Translations under genes and position numbers: made by a program
Assembly (NCBI GenBank): GCA_943787185.1
Contig: CALSLL010000004.1
Coordinates: forward strand, 186,001-250,000
Origin: UBA10349 sp003485905
GTDB lineage: Bacteria > Pseudomonadota > Gammaproteobacteria > Arenicellales > Arenicellaceae
Reading direction: 5' to 3'
DNA: 64,000 nucleotides
The notes under the pieces: generated by a model
Seen by the model: the letters and a program-made list of their open reading frames with translations, nothing else
Told to the model about the DNA's origin: nothing
Databases searched by the model: none
Part shown: piece after piece, positions 26,818 through 35,675 of the stretch
How positions within the stretch are numbered: position 1 is the stretch's first letter
How the letters are laid out: each line of letters opens with the position of its first letter

Positions 26818-28119
26818 CTATTTAGAGGCTTTTCGTAAACCTGCTGACTGAGCATGAGCCTCTAGGTTCTCGGATCGAGCTAATGTTTCGGCAATTAGGG
26901 CGAGCTGTGCACTGCCTTTTGCAGAGCAATCAATAATACTACTGCGCTTTTGAAAGTCATACACGCCTAAAGGTGAGCTAAATCTAGCGGTGCCGGATGT
27001 TGGTAATACGTGATTTGGTCCAGCACAGTAGTCACCGAGTGACTCGGCACTGTATTGGCCTATAAAAATAGCACCTGCATTGTGCACTTGCTCGGAAAGT
27101 TCAACAGCATTTTCGGTCATCAGCTCAAGGTGTTCAGCAGCAATTTGATCGCATAACGAGGCAAATTGCTCTTTTTTGGCAATAATGATGGCGCCGTTTT
27201 TATGCAGTGATTTTTCGATAATATCTGATCGTGGCATATCTGGTAGCAGTCGATCAATCGAAGCTTTAAGTTCTTCAGCTCGTTCAAAGGTGTCGGTGAT
27301 CGCAATACTTTGCGCCAGCTCATCGTGTTCTGCTTGCGCGAAAAGGTCGAGTGCTACCCAGTCTGTGTTTGCGGACTGATCGAAGACGATTAACACCTCG
27401 GAAGGGCCAGCAATCATGTCGATGCCAACTTTGCCAAACACCTGACGCTTGGCAGTGGCGACATAAATATTGCCAGGGCCGACAATCTTGTCTACCGCAG
27501 AAATTGACTCTGTACCCCAGGCTAGGGCAGCGATCGCATGTGCGCCGCCAATTCGAATTACTCGGGTTACACCACTAAGGTATGCCGCTGCAAGCACCAT
27601 TGGATTGGTTTCCCCGTTTGGTGTTGGGCTTACCATGATGAGCTTTTCTACTCCGGCAACGGATGCGGGAATAGCATTCATTAATACACTAGATGGATAA
27701 CTGGCTTTGCCACCGGGTACGTATAATCCAACTCGTTTTATAGGGGTTACCTTTTGACCCAACCTATTGCCATCTGCGTCCGTATAATCCCAGGATGGTG
27801 CTAGTTGCTTTTCGTGGAAGATTCGGATTCGGTCTGCTGCGGTTTGTAGTGCAGATTGCTGTTCGCCTGGCAGCGTATTCCATGCCTGTTCACAATCATC
27901 CAGGCTAATTTCTAGTTGATCGACAGTAGATGCAGAGTAATTGTCGAGTTGTTGGACGTGCTTGAGTAAGGATGTATCGCCGCCGCTACGTACCGATTGA
28001 ATAATGTCGGCAACGGTTTTCTCAATATCAGTTACAGTTTGATCGTCACGCGACAGTAATTGCTCTAAATCAGCAAAAAAATTATCAGAAGTCGCTTCGA
28101 GTAAGGTTACATTGACCAT
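26818..28119 (-). CDS. hisD: Histidinol dehydrogenase
   Basis: Oxidises histidinol to histidine in two NAD-dependent steps, using zinc. The 433-residue protein contains KVGIDMIAGPSEVLIVFD, the zinc/substrate region QAEHDELAQ, and the C-terminal GPNHVLPTSGTARF. The start is one base from the hisG stop, so the two are coupled. Confidence 0.97.
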   Translation of the reverse strand: MVNVTLLEATSDNFFADLEQLLSRDDQTVTDIEKTVADIIQSVRSGGDTSLLKHVQQLDNYSASTVDQLEISLDDCEQAWNTLPGEQQSALQTAADRIRIFHEKQLAPSWDYTDADGNRLGQKVTPIKRVGLYVPGGKASYPSSVLMNAIPASVAGVEKLIMVSPTPNGETNPMVLAAAYLSGVTRVIRIGGAHAIAALAWGTESISAVDKIVGPGNIYVATAKRQVFGKVGIDMIAGPSEVLIVFDQSANTDWVALDLFAQAEHDELAQSIAITDTFERAEELKASIDRLLPDMPRSDIIEKSLHKNGAIIIAKKEQFASLCDQIAAEHLELMTENAVELSEQVHNAGAIFIGQYSAESLGDYCAGPNHVLPTSGTARFSSPLGVYDFQKRSSIIDCSAKGSAQLALIAETLARSENLEAHAQSAGLRKASK

Positions 28120-28120
28120 G

Positions 28121-28756
28121 TCATTTTGATACAGCTTCGACGGCGTTACCCAAATCGTCTACTAACTTAATGATAGAGCTATGTTGAGTTTTTAGTGAAG
28201 CGTTGTTCGTAATCAAACGACAGGAAATATTCGCGATTAGCTTACCTTCAATCATATTATTTGCTTTTAAAGTATTGCCAGTTTCCACAAGATCAACAAT
28301 ACAGTCGGCGAGTCCAACCAGGGGTGCCAATTCCATAGAGCCGTATAATTTTATTATCTCGGTCTGGACGCCTTGGGCCGCAAAGTATCGATTGGCAACA
28401 TTCACATATTTAGTCGCGACTTTTAGTTGCCGTTTTTGACTATTGCTTGCACTAGCGGGGTGCGCCACGGACAGGCGACAAGGACTGATTTTCAAATCAA
28501 GTAATTCGCTTATCCCATGGCCGTTATGCTCCATTAAAGTGTCTTTGCCAACCATACCTATATCGGCAGCGCCAAATTGAACATAGGTTGGTACATCGGT
28601 GGCTCGTATTACTACTAGTTTTACCGTAGATTGATTCGTATCCAGAATTAGCTTGCGGCTGGTATCTGGGTCATCAATGGGCTCAACGCCAGCGGCAGAC
28701 AGTAGCGGCAATGCTTGCTTATAGATTCGACCTTTCGATAAGGCAATGGTGATCAT
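28121..28756 (-). CDS. hisG: ATP phosphoribosyltransferase, short form
   Basis: Catalyses the first, committed step of histidine synthesis, joining ATP and PRPP. At 211 residues it is the short form: it ends after the two catalytic lobes and lacks the regulatory C-terminal domain of the roughly 300-residue long form. Short HisG is known to need the HisZ regulatory subunit, which is not in this window. Motifs are IALSKGRIYKQALPLL at the N-terminus and the PRPP-binding VDLVETGNTLKANN. The ATG is 24 bases past the probable true murA stop; as sequenced, murA runs into it. Confidence 0.95.
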   Translation of the reverse strand: MITIALSKGRIYKQALPLLSAAGVEPIDDPDTSRKLILDTNQSTVKLVVIRATDVPTYVQFGAADIGMVGKDTLMEHNGHGISELLDLKISPCRLSVAHPASASNSQKRQLKVATKYVNVANRYFAAQGVQTEIIKLYGSMELAPLVGLADCIVDLVETGNTLKANNMIEGKLIANISCRLITNNASLKTQHSSIIKLVDDLGNAVEAVSK

Positions 28757-30077
28757 CTTCTAATTTCCGTATGGCGTGTGCTATGCGGCGGCGTTTTTTT
28801 TGCTCTCTAGCCCATACGTGGCCCGCCACGCGTTTTATTGAAGCGCCTAATTGAGAAAGTTTCTCTTCAATACAATCGTAACCGCGGTCAATATGATAAA
28901 TACGATCAATAGTTACCGGTGAATCAGCGACCAAGCCCGCCAATGCAAGGCATGCAGACGCTCGTAAGTCAGTGGCCATCACTGGTGCCCCGTTAAGTGA
29001 CGGTTTGCCAGTGACGATCGCCGTGTTGCCGTTAAGTTGGATGTCAGCACCCATGCGTTGCAGTTCCTGAACGTGCATAAAGCGATTTTCAAAAATAGTT
29101 TCGACAACTGTTGCAGTGCCTTCGGCTACGGCGTTTAACAACACAAACTGTGCTTGCATATCGGTGGGGAAGGCAGGGTAAGGGGCCGTGTGAATATTAA
29201 CTGCTGTTGGCCGTTTACCTTTCATATCCAGCTCGATCCAGTCTTCACCAACCTCGATATGCGCGCCAGCTTCCCGTAATTTACTTAACACAGAGTCAAG
29301 TATCGTAGGATCGGTATCTTTACATTTTACCCGACCGCGGGTAACTGCGCCGGCAACTAGATAGGTGCCAGTTTCAATTCGGTCTGATATCGCACGATGC
29401 TCCGCGCTATGTAGCTTTTCTACGCCTTCAATGGTGATTACATCCGTGCCAGCGCCTGAAACTTTGGCGCCCATCGCGTTAAGGCAATTTGCAAGATCTG
29501 TTACTTCAGGTTCGCGAGCAGCATTTTCAATAGAGGTAATGCCGTCGGCCAACGTGGCGGCCATCATAAGGTTTTCTGTGCCGGTTACCGACACTAAATC
29601 CATATTGATTTGGGCGCCCTTTAGCCGAACCGCCTTAGCTTTTACATAACCATCTTCAATTTTTATGTCTGCACCCATCTGTTCCAGGCCCTTAATGTGC
29701 AGATTTACTGGGCGCGACCCAATTGCACAGCCACCAGGCAGGGACACCTCGGCTTCGCCAAATCGAGTTAGCAACGGGCCAAGCACCAATATTGAGGCGC
29801 GCATCGTTTTCACTAACTCATAAGGTGCGCGAATCTGATCGACACTTGTAGCATCGGCTTCAATTGCCATTCGTTCGTCAACTTGAAACTGAACACCAAG
29901 TTGGCCGAGCAAGCTGACTGTAGTGGTGATGTCGTGTAAATGTGGGACGTTGGAGATCTTTAATTTACCATCGACCAGAAGTGAAGACATTAAGATGGGT
30001 AGAACAGCATTTTTAGCACCGCCTATGCGAACCTCTCCATCAAGTGGGCCATTTCCGGTGACGATGAGCTTGTCCAT
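28719..30077 (-). CDS. murA: UDP-N-acetylglucosamine 1-carboxyvinyltransferase
   Basis: Transfers enolpyruvate to UDP-GlcNAc, the first committed step of peptidoglycan synthesis. The catalytic, fosfomycin-binding cysteine is Cys117 in LPGGCAIGSRP; KNAVLPILMSSLL and GYDCIEEKLSQLGASIKRV are also conserved. The open frame is 452 residues, about 30 more than usual, and overlaps hisG by 38 bases. The extra tail follows a run of eight T (28794-28801). Removing one base would end the protein in QKNAAA at a TAG at 28781-28783, so the listed end is probably an artefact and the true end is 28781. Confidence 0.95.
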   Translation of the reverse strand: MDKLIVTGNGPLDGEVRIGGAKNAVLPILMSSLLVDGKLKISNVPHLHDITTTVSLLGQLGVQFQVDERMAIEADATSVDQIRAPYELVKTMRASILVLGPLLTRFGEAEVSLPGGCAIGSRPVNLHIKGLEQMGADIKIEDGYVKAKAVRLKGAQINMDLVSVTGTENLMMAATLADGITSIENAAREPEVTDLANCLNAMGAKVSGAGTDVITIEGVEKLHSAEHRAISDRIETGTYLVAGAVTRGRVKCKDTDPTILDSVLSKLREAGAHIEVGEDWIELDMKGKRPTAVNIHTAPYPAFPTDMQAQFVLLNAVAEGTATVVETIFENRFMHVQELQRMGADIQLNGNTAIVTGKPSLNGAPVMATDLRASACLALAGLVADSPVTIDRIYHIDRGYDCIEEKLSQLGASIKRVAGHVWAREQKKRRRIAHAIRKLEDDHHCLIERSNL

Positions 30078-30123
30078 ACGGCTATATAGGGTCTTTTCGA
30101 GCGATGAATCGAACTACAAGCTT

Positions 30124-30438
30124 TTAAGCCTGTGCTTCGTCTCCCAGGACCTGTTGGAGTTCTCCGCTTTGATACATTTCCATCATTATGTCACTACCAC
30201 CAATGAATTCGCCTTTCACGTAAAGTTGAGGAATGGTCGGCCAATTTGAGAATTGCTTTATGCCATCGCGAACCTCTTCATTCGCGAGGACGTCGACAGA
30301 AGCAAAATCTACGCCGCAGGCACTTAGAATTTGTACAGCGCGACCGGAAAAACCACATTGTGGGAAATCTTGTGAGCCTTTCATGAAAAGGACGATATCG
30401 TTATCTTCAACTGTTTTTTTAATTGTATCTTGAGCCAT
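30124..30438 (-). CDS. grxD: Monothiol glutaredoxin, CGFS type
   Basis: Iron-sulfur cluster carrier that works with BolA-type proteins. The 104-residue protein has the CGFS motif at 28-31 (context FPQCGFSG), the glutathione-binding WPTIPQLYVKGEFIGGSDIM and the usual length. The BolA-like ibaG lies directly upstream on the same strand, which fits the known Grx4-BolA/IbaG partnership. Confidence 0.96.
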   Translation of the reverse strand: MAQDTIKKTVEDNDIVLFMKGSQDFPQCGFSGRAVQILSACGVDFASVDVLANEEVRDGIKQFSNWPTIPQLYVKGEFIGGSDIMMEMYQSGELQQVLGDEAQA

Positions 30439-30608
30439 TGTATTAATTGCCGGCCTTTATCCGGTATTTGAGCATTATGGGAAGCGTTCTGCGGAATGTT
30501 TTCGTATTGTCCGGTTTTAGGCGTGCCTAGGTCAAGCATGCTAGCGGTGCGTGAACCATCTCTGCTGCATAACGAAAGCTGGTCAATTTTGACCAAATAA
30601 ACAGTTAG

Positions 30609-30848
30609 CTATGATTGGTTTTGGACTTCTTCAGCGGTGACTGTTTTCATGGAAAGAGCATGTATTTCGGATTTCATTCGATCCCCCAACGCGGTGTATA
30701 CCATTTGATGTCGTTGTATGCGCGACTTGCCAGCAAAGTCAGCGCAGACGATCAGCGCTTCAAAATGCTGTCCATCACCGGAAACTTTAGCGATTGAGCC
30801 GGTGAGGCCCGTTTCAATCCAATCTTGAATTTGCTGAGGGGTTACCAT
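30609..30848 (-). CDS. ibaG: BolA family protein IbaG
   Basis: Small BolA-fold protein of 79 residues that binds monothiol glutaredoxins and iron-sulfur clusters. The cluster-ligand histidine falls in IQRHQMVYTALGDRM; the N-terminus TPQQIQDWIETGLTG and the position before murA match IbaG (YrbA) rather than BolA itself. It is encoded 170 bases upstream of grxD. Confidence 0.9.
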   Translation of the reverse strand: MVTPQQIQDWIETGLTGSIAKVSGDGQHFEALIVCADFAGKSRIQRHQMVYTALGDRMKSEIHALSMKTVTAEEVQNQS

Positions 30849-30991
30849 ATTTATTGTGCTCGTATTTTTCGAGCTATATTGGAAAAAGTGAAAACGCCTA
30901 TTTCTATAATAACCAACTGAATATCAATTTGTCTTCAGGTGGCAGTAACAATTATAACAGTTTGTTCGGGCTGTCGGCTCGAAGGTTTATT

Positions 30992-31765
30992 TCATTGTCG
31001 TAATTTATAGCCAGTATCGATAATTCGGTAAGAGATCGCGCTTAGCACGAATAGAGCGACCAGTACGACGGTAAAACTGGTTTCGACCGGGACGTCAGAG
31101 GTTCCAAAAAAACCATAGCGAAACCCATCGATCATGTATAAAAACGGATTAAAGTGACTGAGGGTTTGCCATATTCCTGTTAAGGAGTGAATTGAATAAA
31201 ATACGCCGCTTAAAAAAGAAAGCGGAACGATTATAAAATTTTGAAACGCGGCCATTTGGTCAAATTTATCTGCCCAAATTCCCGCGATAATGCCAAGGGC
31301 CCCAAGCACCGCGCTAGAGCTAATGGCGAACAGTAAAATTATTCCAAAATTATATACCGGCACTTTGACGTATAGTAAAGCGATTAACAGGACGCCAAGG
31401 CCAACAATGAGGCCACGTGCGACCGCCGCCGCGGTATAGGCGAGAAAAATTTGAAAAGTTGAGATTGGTGCGACTAGGATAAATAACAGATTGCCGAGTG
31501 TTTTTGATTGGATCAAGCTAGATGACGAGTTAGCAAAAGCATTTTGAATCACAGTCATCATAAGCAAGCCTGGTATTAAGAATTCGGTATAACTTATGCC
31601 ATCGAATACTTCGACTCGGCCCTCCAAGACCTGTGAAAAAACCATCAGGTATAGCATGGCAGTTACAATTGGCGATAAAACAGTTTGAAACCAAACTTTG
31701 CCAAAGCGCGCCATTTCTTTTTTAAATAGGGTGTAGCAACCGATCATATTATTGCGCCTTTTCAC
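30992..31765 (-). CDS. ABC-2 type transporter permease (YadH-like)
   Basis: A 257-residue polytopic membrane protein with six predicted helices of the ABC-2 family, including FLIPGLLMMTVIQNAF and the C-terminal SHFNPFLYMIDGFRYGFFG block seen in YadH-like permeases. Its start overlaps the upstream ATPase gene by 17 bases, so they form one exporter. The substrate is not known. The alternative start at the internal Met (MIGCYTLFKKE) would shorten it by six residues. Confidence 0.9.
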   Translation of the reverse strand: MKRRNNMIGCYTLFKKEMARFGKVWFQTVLSPIVTAMLYLMVFSQVLEGRVEVFDGISYTEFLIPGLLMMTVIQNAFANSSSSLIQSKTLGNLLFILVAPISTFQIFLAYTAAAVARGLIVGLGVLLIALLYVKVPVYNFGIILLFAISSSAVLGALGIIAGIWADKFDQMAAFQNFIIVPLSFLSGVFYSIHSLTGIWQTLSHFNPFLYMIDGFRYGFFGTSDVPVETSFTVVLVALFVLSAISYRIIDTGYKLRQ

Positions 31766-32666
31766 CGGTAAGTTGTACGAATATATCTTCCAAACTATCA
31801 GTTGCTACACCAATGTCGTCAATTTTAAAATTTGCAGCTCTCAATTGATCGAGTATGCTGATTACTGAATCCTGCTCACGGTGCAAGCGAAGTTCCAACT
31901 GGAACTCACTTGAGTTGACGATTTTACCTTGCAATTCGACTGGAACAGGTGGTAACGAGCTGTTGCTGGACACGGTAAGTTTTTGACCAAGCCCTCTACG
32001 CATAAGTTCTTGTTTGCTCTCTAGAGTGATTAATTCACCGTGATCGATAATGCCAATTCGGTCGCATAGGGCTTCTGCTTCTTCCAAATAATGGGTGGTT
32101 AATACAATGGTGTGGCCACTTTCATGCAATTTTCTAACAAATCGCCAAAGGCTCTTACGTAGCTCAACATCAACACCAGCAGTGGGCTCGTCAAGCACTA
32201 CAACCGGTGGTTTATGTACCAATGCCTGAGCTATCAGTACACGGCGCTTCATTCCACCTGACAGCGCGCGCATATTTGCATCAGCTTTATCGGTTAATTT
32301 TAAGGTATCAAGAAGCTCATCTACCCATAAATCATTTTTAGTTAACCCAAAATATCCGGATTGGAAGATTAGCGCTTCACGCACAGAGAAAAACGGATCA
32401 AACACGACTTCTTGAGGAACCACGCCCAAGCGCCGGCGAGCCTCAAGATAGTTGGTAATAACGTTGTGACCCATGACTTGTAGGGAGCCCGAGGTGGGGC
32501 GAGTTAAGCCTGCAAGGGCATTGATTAACGTTGATTTACCTGCTCCGTTGGGTCCAAGTAACCCGAAAAACTCACCTTGCTCAATTTCGAGATCAATACC
32601 TTTGAGTGCTTGCACAGATCCAAAATTTTTGCGCAGCGCTTTAATGCAGACAGCAGGAATTGTCAT
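31749..32666 (-). CDS. ABC transporter ATP-binding protein (YadG-like)
   Basis: ATPase of the exporter formed with the overlapping permease. The 305-residue protein has Walker A GPNGAGKST, signature LSGGMKRR, Walker B VVVLDEP and the H-loop TTHYLEEAE, plus a C-terminal extension of about 80 residues usual for the ABC-2/DrrA-type ATPases. It is not MlaF: partner and length both fit YadG. It follows mlaC by 51 bases on the same strand. Confidence 0.92.
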   Translation of the reverse strand: MTIPAVCIKALRKNFGSVQALKGIDLEIEQGEFFGLLGPNGAGKSTLINALAGLTRPTSGSLQVMGHNVITNYLEARRRLGVVPQEVVFDPFFSVREALIFQSGYFGLTKNDLWVDELLDTLKLTDKADANMRALSGGMKRRVLIAQALVHKPPVVVLDEPTAGVDVELRKSLWRFVRKLHESGHTIVLTTHYLEEAEALCDRIGIIDHGELITLESKQELMRRGLGQKLTVSSNSSLPPVPVELQGKIVNSSEFQLELRLHREQDSVISILDQLRAANFKIDDIGVATDSLEDIFVQLTGEKAQ

Positions 32667-32717
32667 AGGGATATTTCGTGGAGTTTATGCGTTGGCGAAG
32701 TAAGCTAGATAAAACTA

Positions 32718-33338
32718 TTACTGGTTAGTGGATGCCTCGACATTTTTATCCGCCAGTTGAGAGATCAAGGCATCGATTCCATTTCGCGTAATAATACCTC
32801 CATATTGCGAGCGGTAATTGCTTACTAGGCTTACTCCTTCTGTGACCAAGTCATAGACCTTCCACGCAGGTAAATCGCGATTGGTCATTTTAAATTCCAG
32901 TATTACGTTGGGCGCATCAGTTCGTATGATTTCTGTAAACACAGTCACCCGGTCTTCGTTGTTCGGATTATCGAGAGGTTTTACAACGATTTGCTGATCG
33001 GTGTAATCGTAGAACGCTGTTCCATATGTTCTAAGTAATAAATTCTTAAATTCAACGCCAAATTCAGCCTGTTTTTCCGGTGCAATTGTTCTGGCATGTT
33101 TGCCTAGCACCAGCCGTTGCGTTCGTACTAGATCCATGTGCGGCATAATGACACGATCAACCATAGCAAATAGTTGAGTTTTATCAGTTAAGTATTGATC
33201 CTTGTTAGCTGACAAGTCGGCGAGGACTTCATCGATAGTCGTACGAACTACGACATCTGGTGTCGTTAGGTCTTGTGCGTGCGAGGCGAAAGTGAATGCG
33301 CTAGTTAGTAAAATTAAGACGTTAATCAGACGCTTCAT
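32718..33338 (-). CDS. mlaC: Phospholipid-binding ABC transporter protein MlaC
   Basis: Periplasmic lipid carrier between the outer-membrane MlaA complex and the inner-membrane MlaFEDB transporter. From the ATG at 33338 it has 206 residues with a signal peptide ending FASHA before QDLTTPD and the Tol_Tol_Ttg2 domain (FKNLLLRTYGTAFYDY, WKVYDLVTEGVSLVSNYRSQY). I prefer this ATG, preceded by AAGG at a good distance, over a TTG six codons upstream at 33356. The usual partners mlaF, mlaE and mlaD are not next to it, and mlaB is absent downstream. Confidence 0.93.
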   Translation of the reverse strand: MKRLINVLILLTSAFTFASHAQDLTTPDVVVRTTIDEVLADLSANKDQYLTDKTQLFAMVDRVIMPHMDLVRTQRLVLGKHARTIAPEKQAEFGVEFKNLLLRTYGTAFYDYTDQQIVVKPLDNPNNEDRVTVFTEIIRTDAPNVILEFKMTNRDLPAWKVYDLVTEGVSLVSNYRSQYGGIITRNGIDALISQLADKNVEASTNQ

Positions 33339-33701
33339 GGGTAGTACCTTGGGCAAGTTGAATTATTCCTGACCGAAATTGGGAAATGTAATCTCGGAGA
33401 GATTTATAATGCGGAACTGTATCAGCATTTTTCTTATTGTAAATGGCGGTGCTGCTGTGGAGGTTTGTTGCTAATGAATCGTAATGTGCGCGTGTGCCGC
33501 TTAACCAAGCCTGAACTGCTTGCAATGATATTGTTAAATTTAGTGCATTTTTAATGTGCTTGATCAGGAAAGCTATCAAATAGAAGTATTCTGATGGATA
33601 CTTATGCATATGAAGGTGCTGTCATTCATAATTAAAAGTACCGTCGATTGAATTAGAGCTGCTGAGTGCTATTCAGCCACAATTATAAAGAGAATTACTA
33701 A
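33339..33701. other. 363-base divergent intergenic region between mlaC and yrbG
   Basis: No supported gene. A 95-codon open frame on the - strand (33322-33609) overlaps the mlaC start in another frame and has no recognisable features, so I do not call it. The region must hold the promoters for the mlaC-yadGH and yrbG operons. In E. coli and many relatives mlaF, mlaE and mlaD would stand here. Confidence 0.5.
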
Positions 33702-34649
33702 GTGTTTATATTATTACCCTCATTGACAGTGCTGGTTGGTTTTGGCTTGTTGATGTGGAGTGCCGATAAATTGGTATTTAACGCTTCCCAAATAGCGACT
33801 AAATCGGGAATATCACCATTTATCATTGGTGTGATAATTATTGGTTTCGGTACCTCTGCTCCAGAAATGTTTGTGTCTGCAATGGCAGCTTTAGAGGGCA
33901 ATGGAAATCTAGCGGTTGGTAATGCAATAGGTTCAAACATCACTAATATTGCCTTGGTTATTGGCGTTAGTGCATTGTTAATGCCTCTTGCGGTCAAAAA
34001 TGCGGTTTTAAAACATAGCCTGCCGCGCATGTTAGTGGTTACTAGTTTAGCCTGGCTGTTGGCCTCAGATGGCTGGTTGAGCTTCTTGGATGGTGTCATA
34101 TTGATGATTTGTCTGGTCGGCTATTTGACCCTGGTTTCTCGTTTTCACGATCCAGATATGGAGAGCGAGATCCCCGAAGTAGATGAGACTCATTCGATAA
34201 TGATTGAGTTTTTATGGTGTGTAATCGCGATTATTTTGCTAATTGGGTCGTCCAGACTGTTAGTTTGGGGTGCGGTAGAGATTGCTCATTTTCTTGGGGT
34301 TAGTGATCTGATCATTGGGCTGACGGTGATCGCTTTAGGAACAAGTTTGCCCGAGCTTGCGGCTTGTCTGGCCGGGGTTAGATCTAACTCACCTGATTTG
34401 GTGCTTGGTAATATCGTAGGCTCTAATATTTTTAACGCGCTTGCGGTATTGGGGATTGCTGCTCTGGTCTCGCAGACGGAGGTTAATGGTGAAGCGCTAA
34501 CTCGTGATTTTCCGGTAGTGTTTATCTTATCGATTTTATTGATAGTTTTTTCCTATACAGGTCGCAGAGTGTGTCGAACCGAGGGCGCCGTGTTACTGAT
34601 AATCTATTTTGCTTACATGGCCTATTTGGTAAGGCTTGCGGTCATTTAG
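33702..34649 (+). CDS. yrbG: Calcium/sodium antiporter, YrbG-like
   Basis: Membrane exchanger of the CaCA superfamily. The 315-residue protein has two homologous halves, each with an alpha-repeat: GFGTSAPEMFVS with GNAIGSNITNI, and ALGTSLPELAACLAG with GNIVGSNIFN. About ten helices are predicted. GTG start. It heads the + strand gene run yrbG-kdsD-kdsC-lptC-lptA-lptB, the same order as in E. coli. Confidence 0.93.
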   Translation: MFILLPSLTVLVGFGLLMWSADKLVFNASQIATKSGISPFIIGVIIIGFGTSAPEMFVSAMAALEGNGNLAVGNAIGSNITNIALVIGVSALLMPLAVKNAVLKHSLPRMLVVTSLAWLLASDGWLSFLDGVILMICLVGYLTLVSRFHDPDMESEIPEVDETHSIMIEFLWCVIAIILLIGSSRLLVWGAVEIAHFLGVSDLIIGLTVIALGTSLPELAACLAGVRSNSPDLVLGNIVGSNIFNALAVLGIAALVSQTEVNGEALTRDFPVVFILSILLIVFSYTGRRVCRTEGAVLLIIYFAYMAYLVRLAVI

Positions 34650-34670
34650 TAGTATTTATTTCACCTTAGT

Positions 34671-35675
34671 GTGAGTAATTCAAATTTAGGCACATACAGA
34701 ATGACTAGTTCTAGAAAAGATTTCCTTAAGGCTGCGAACGAATTGTTTGATATCGAGGTTCAAGCTATACAGGATACTCAAGCTGGGCTCACTGCTGGTT
34801 TTAATGCGGCTTGTAATTTGGTTTTACAGTGCACGGGAAGAGTCGTCGTGGTCGGAATGGGTAAATCCGGTCATATAGCTGGCAAGCTGGCCGCTACACT
34901 AGCAAGCACAGGAACCCCGGCATTTTTCGTTCACCCCGGTGAGGCAAGCCACGGCGATTTGGGCATGATTACGCCACAAGACCTTATTATTGCTATTTCA
35001 AATTCAGGTGAAACGCCAGAGATTCTTACTTTATTGCCGATATTGAAGCGGATTGGTGTCAAATTGGTTGTTGTGACCGGTGGCGTTTCTTCCACTATGG
35101 CCAAACTGGCCGAGGCCGTTTTGGAGGTTAGGGTTTCTCGTGAAGCGTGTCCGATGAATTTGGCGCCCACCGCCAGTACTTCGGCTGCTTTAGTAATGGG
35201 TGATGCGCTTGCGATAGCAGTGCTGCAGGCGCGAGGATTTGATGAGCAGGATTTTGCGAGGTCGCATCCCGGCGGAATATTGGGTAGACGATTATTAGTG
35301 TATGTCGAAGACATAATGCGTACCGGAAATAAGATCCCATTGATTGCAGGACGTGAGTCGATAAAGGCGGCAATTTTGGAGATGAGTCGAATTGGTATGG
35401 GCATGACCTCTGTGGTTGATGATGACGGCCTACTTATTGGCGTCTTTACTGATGGTGATTTGAGGCGCGTATTAGATCAAGACATTGACTTAAAAATTAC
35501 TCCAGTATCGAATGTTATGACAAGCTCACCTGTGACAACCGTCTGCGGGGTTCTTGCGGCGGAGTTGGTGTCTTTAATGCGAGACAATAAGATCCAACAA
35601 ATTTTGGTATTGGATCGCCAAAAACCTATTGGAGCGATCAATATGCATGATTTGTTTGGCGCAGGAGTCGTCTAA
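34671..35675 (+). CDS. kdsD: Arabinose-5-phosphate isomerase
   Basis: Interconverts ribulose 5-phosphate and arabinose 5-phosphate, the first step of Kdo synthesis. The 334-residue protein has an N-terminal SIS domain (VVVVGMGKSGHIAGKLAATL, HPGEASHGDLGMI, AISNSGETPEIL) and two CBS domains from about residue 210. The GTG at 34671 is used here; an ATG ten codons downstream is possible. It adjoins kdsC without a gap. Confidence 0.95.
   Translation: MSNSNLGTYRMTSSRKDFLKAANELFDIEVQAIQDTQAGLTAGFNAACNLVLQCTGRVVVVGMGKSGHIAGKLAATLASTGTPAFFVHPGEASHGDLGMITPQDLIIAISNSGETPEILTLLPILKRIGVKLVVVTGGVSSTMAKLAEAVLEVRVSREACPMNLAPTASTSAALVMGDALAIAVLQARGFDEQDFARSHPGGILGRRLLVYVEDIMRTGNKIPLIAGRESIKAAILEMSRIGMGMTSVVDDDGLLIGVFTDGDLRRVLDQDIDLKITPVSNVMTSSPVTTVCGVLAAELVSLMRDNKIQQILVLDRQKPIGAINMHDLFGAGVV

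Noticed and set aside
33322..33609. 95-codon open frame on the - strand in the mlaC-yrbG gap, considered as an mlaD remnant
   Set aside because: Overlaps the mlaC start in another frame, has no MCE-like motif, signal peptide or RBS; looks like chance.
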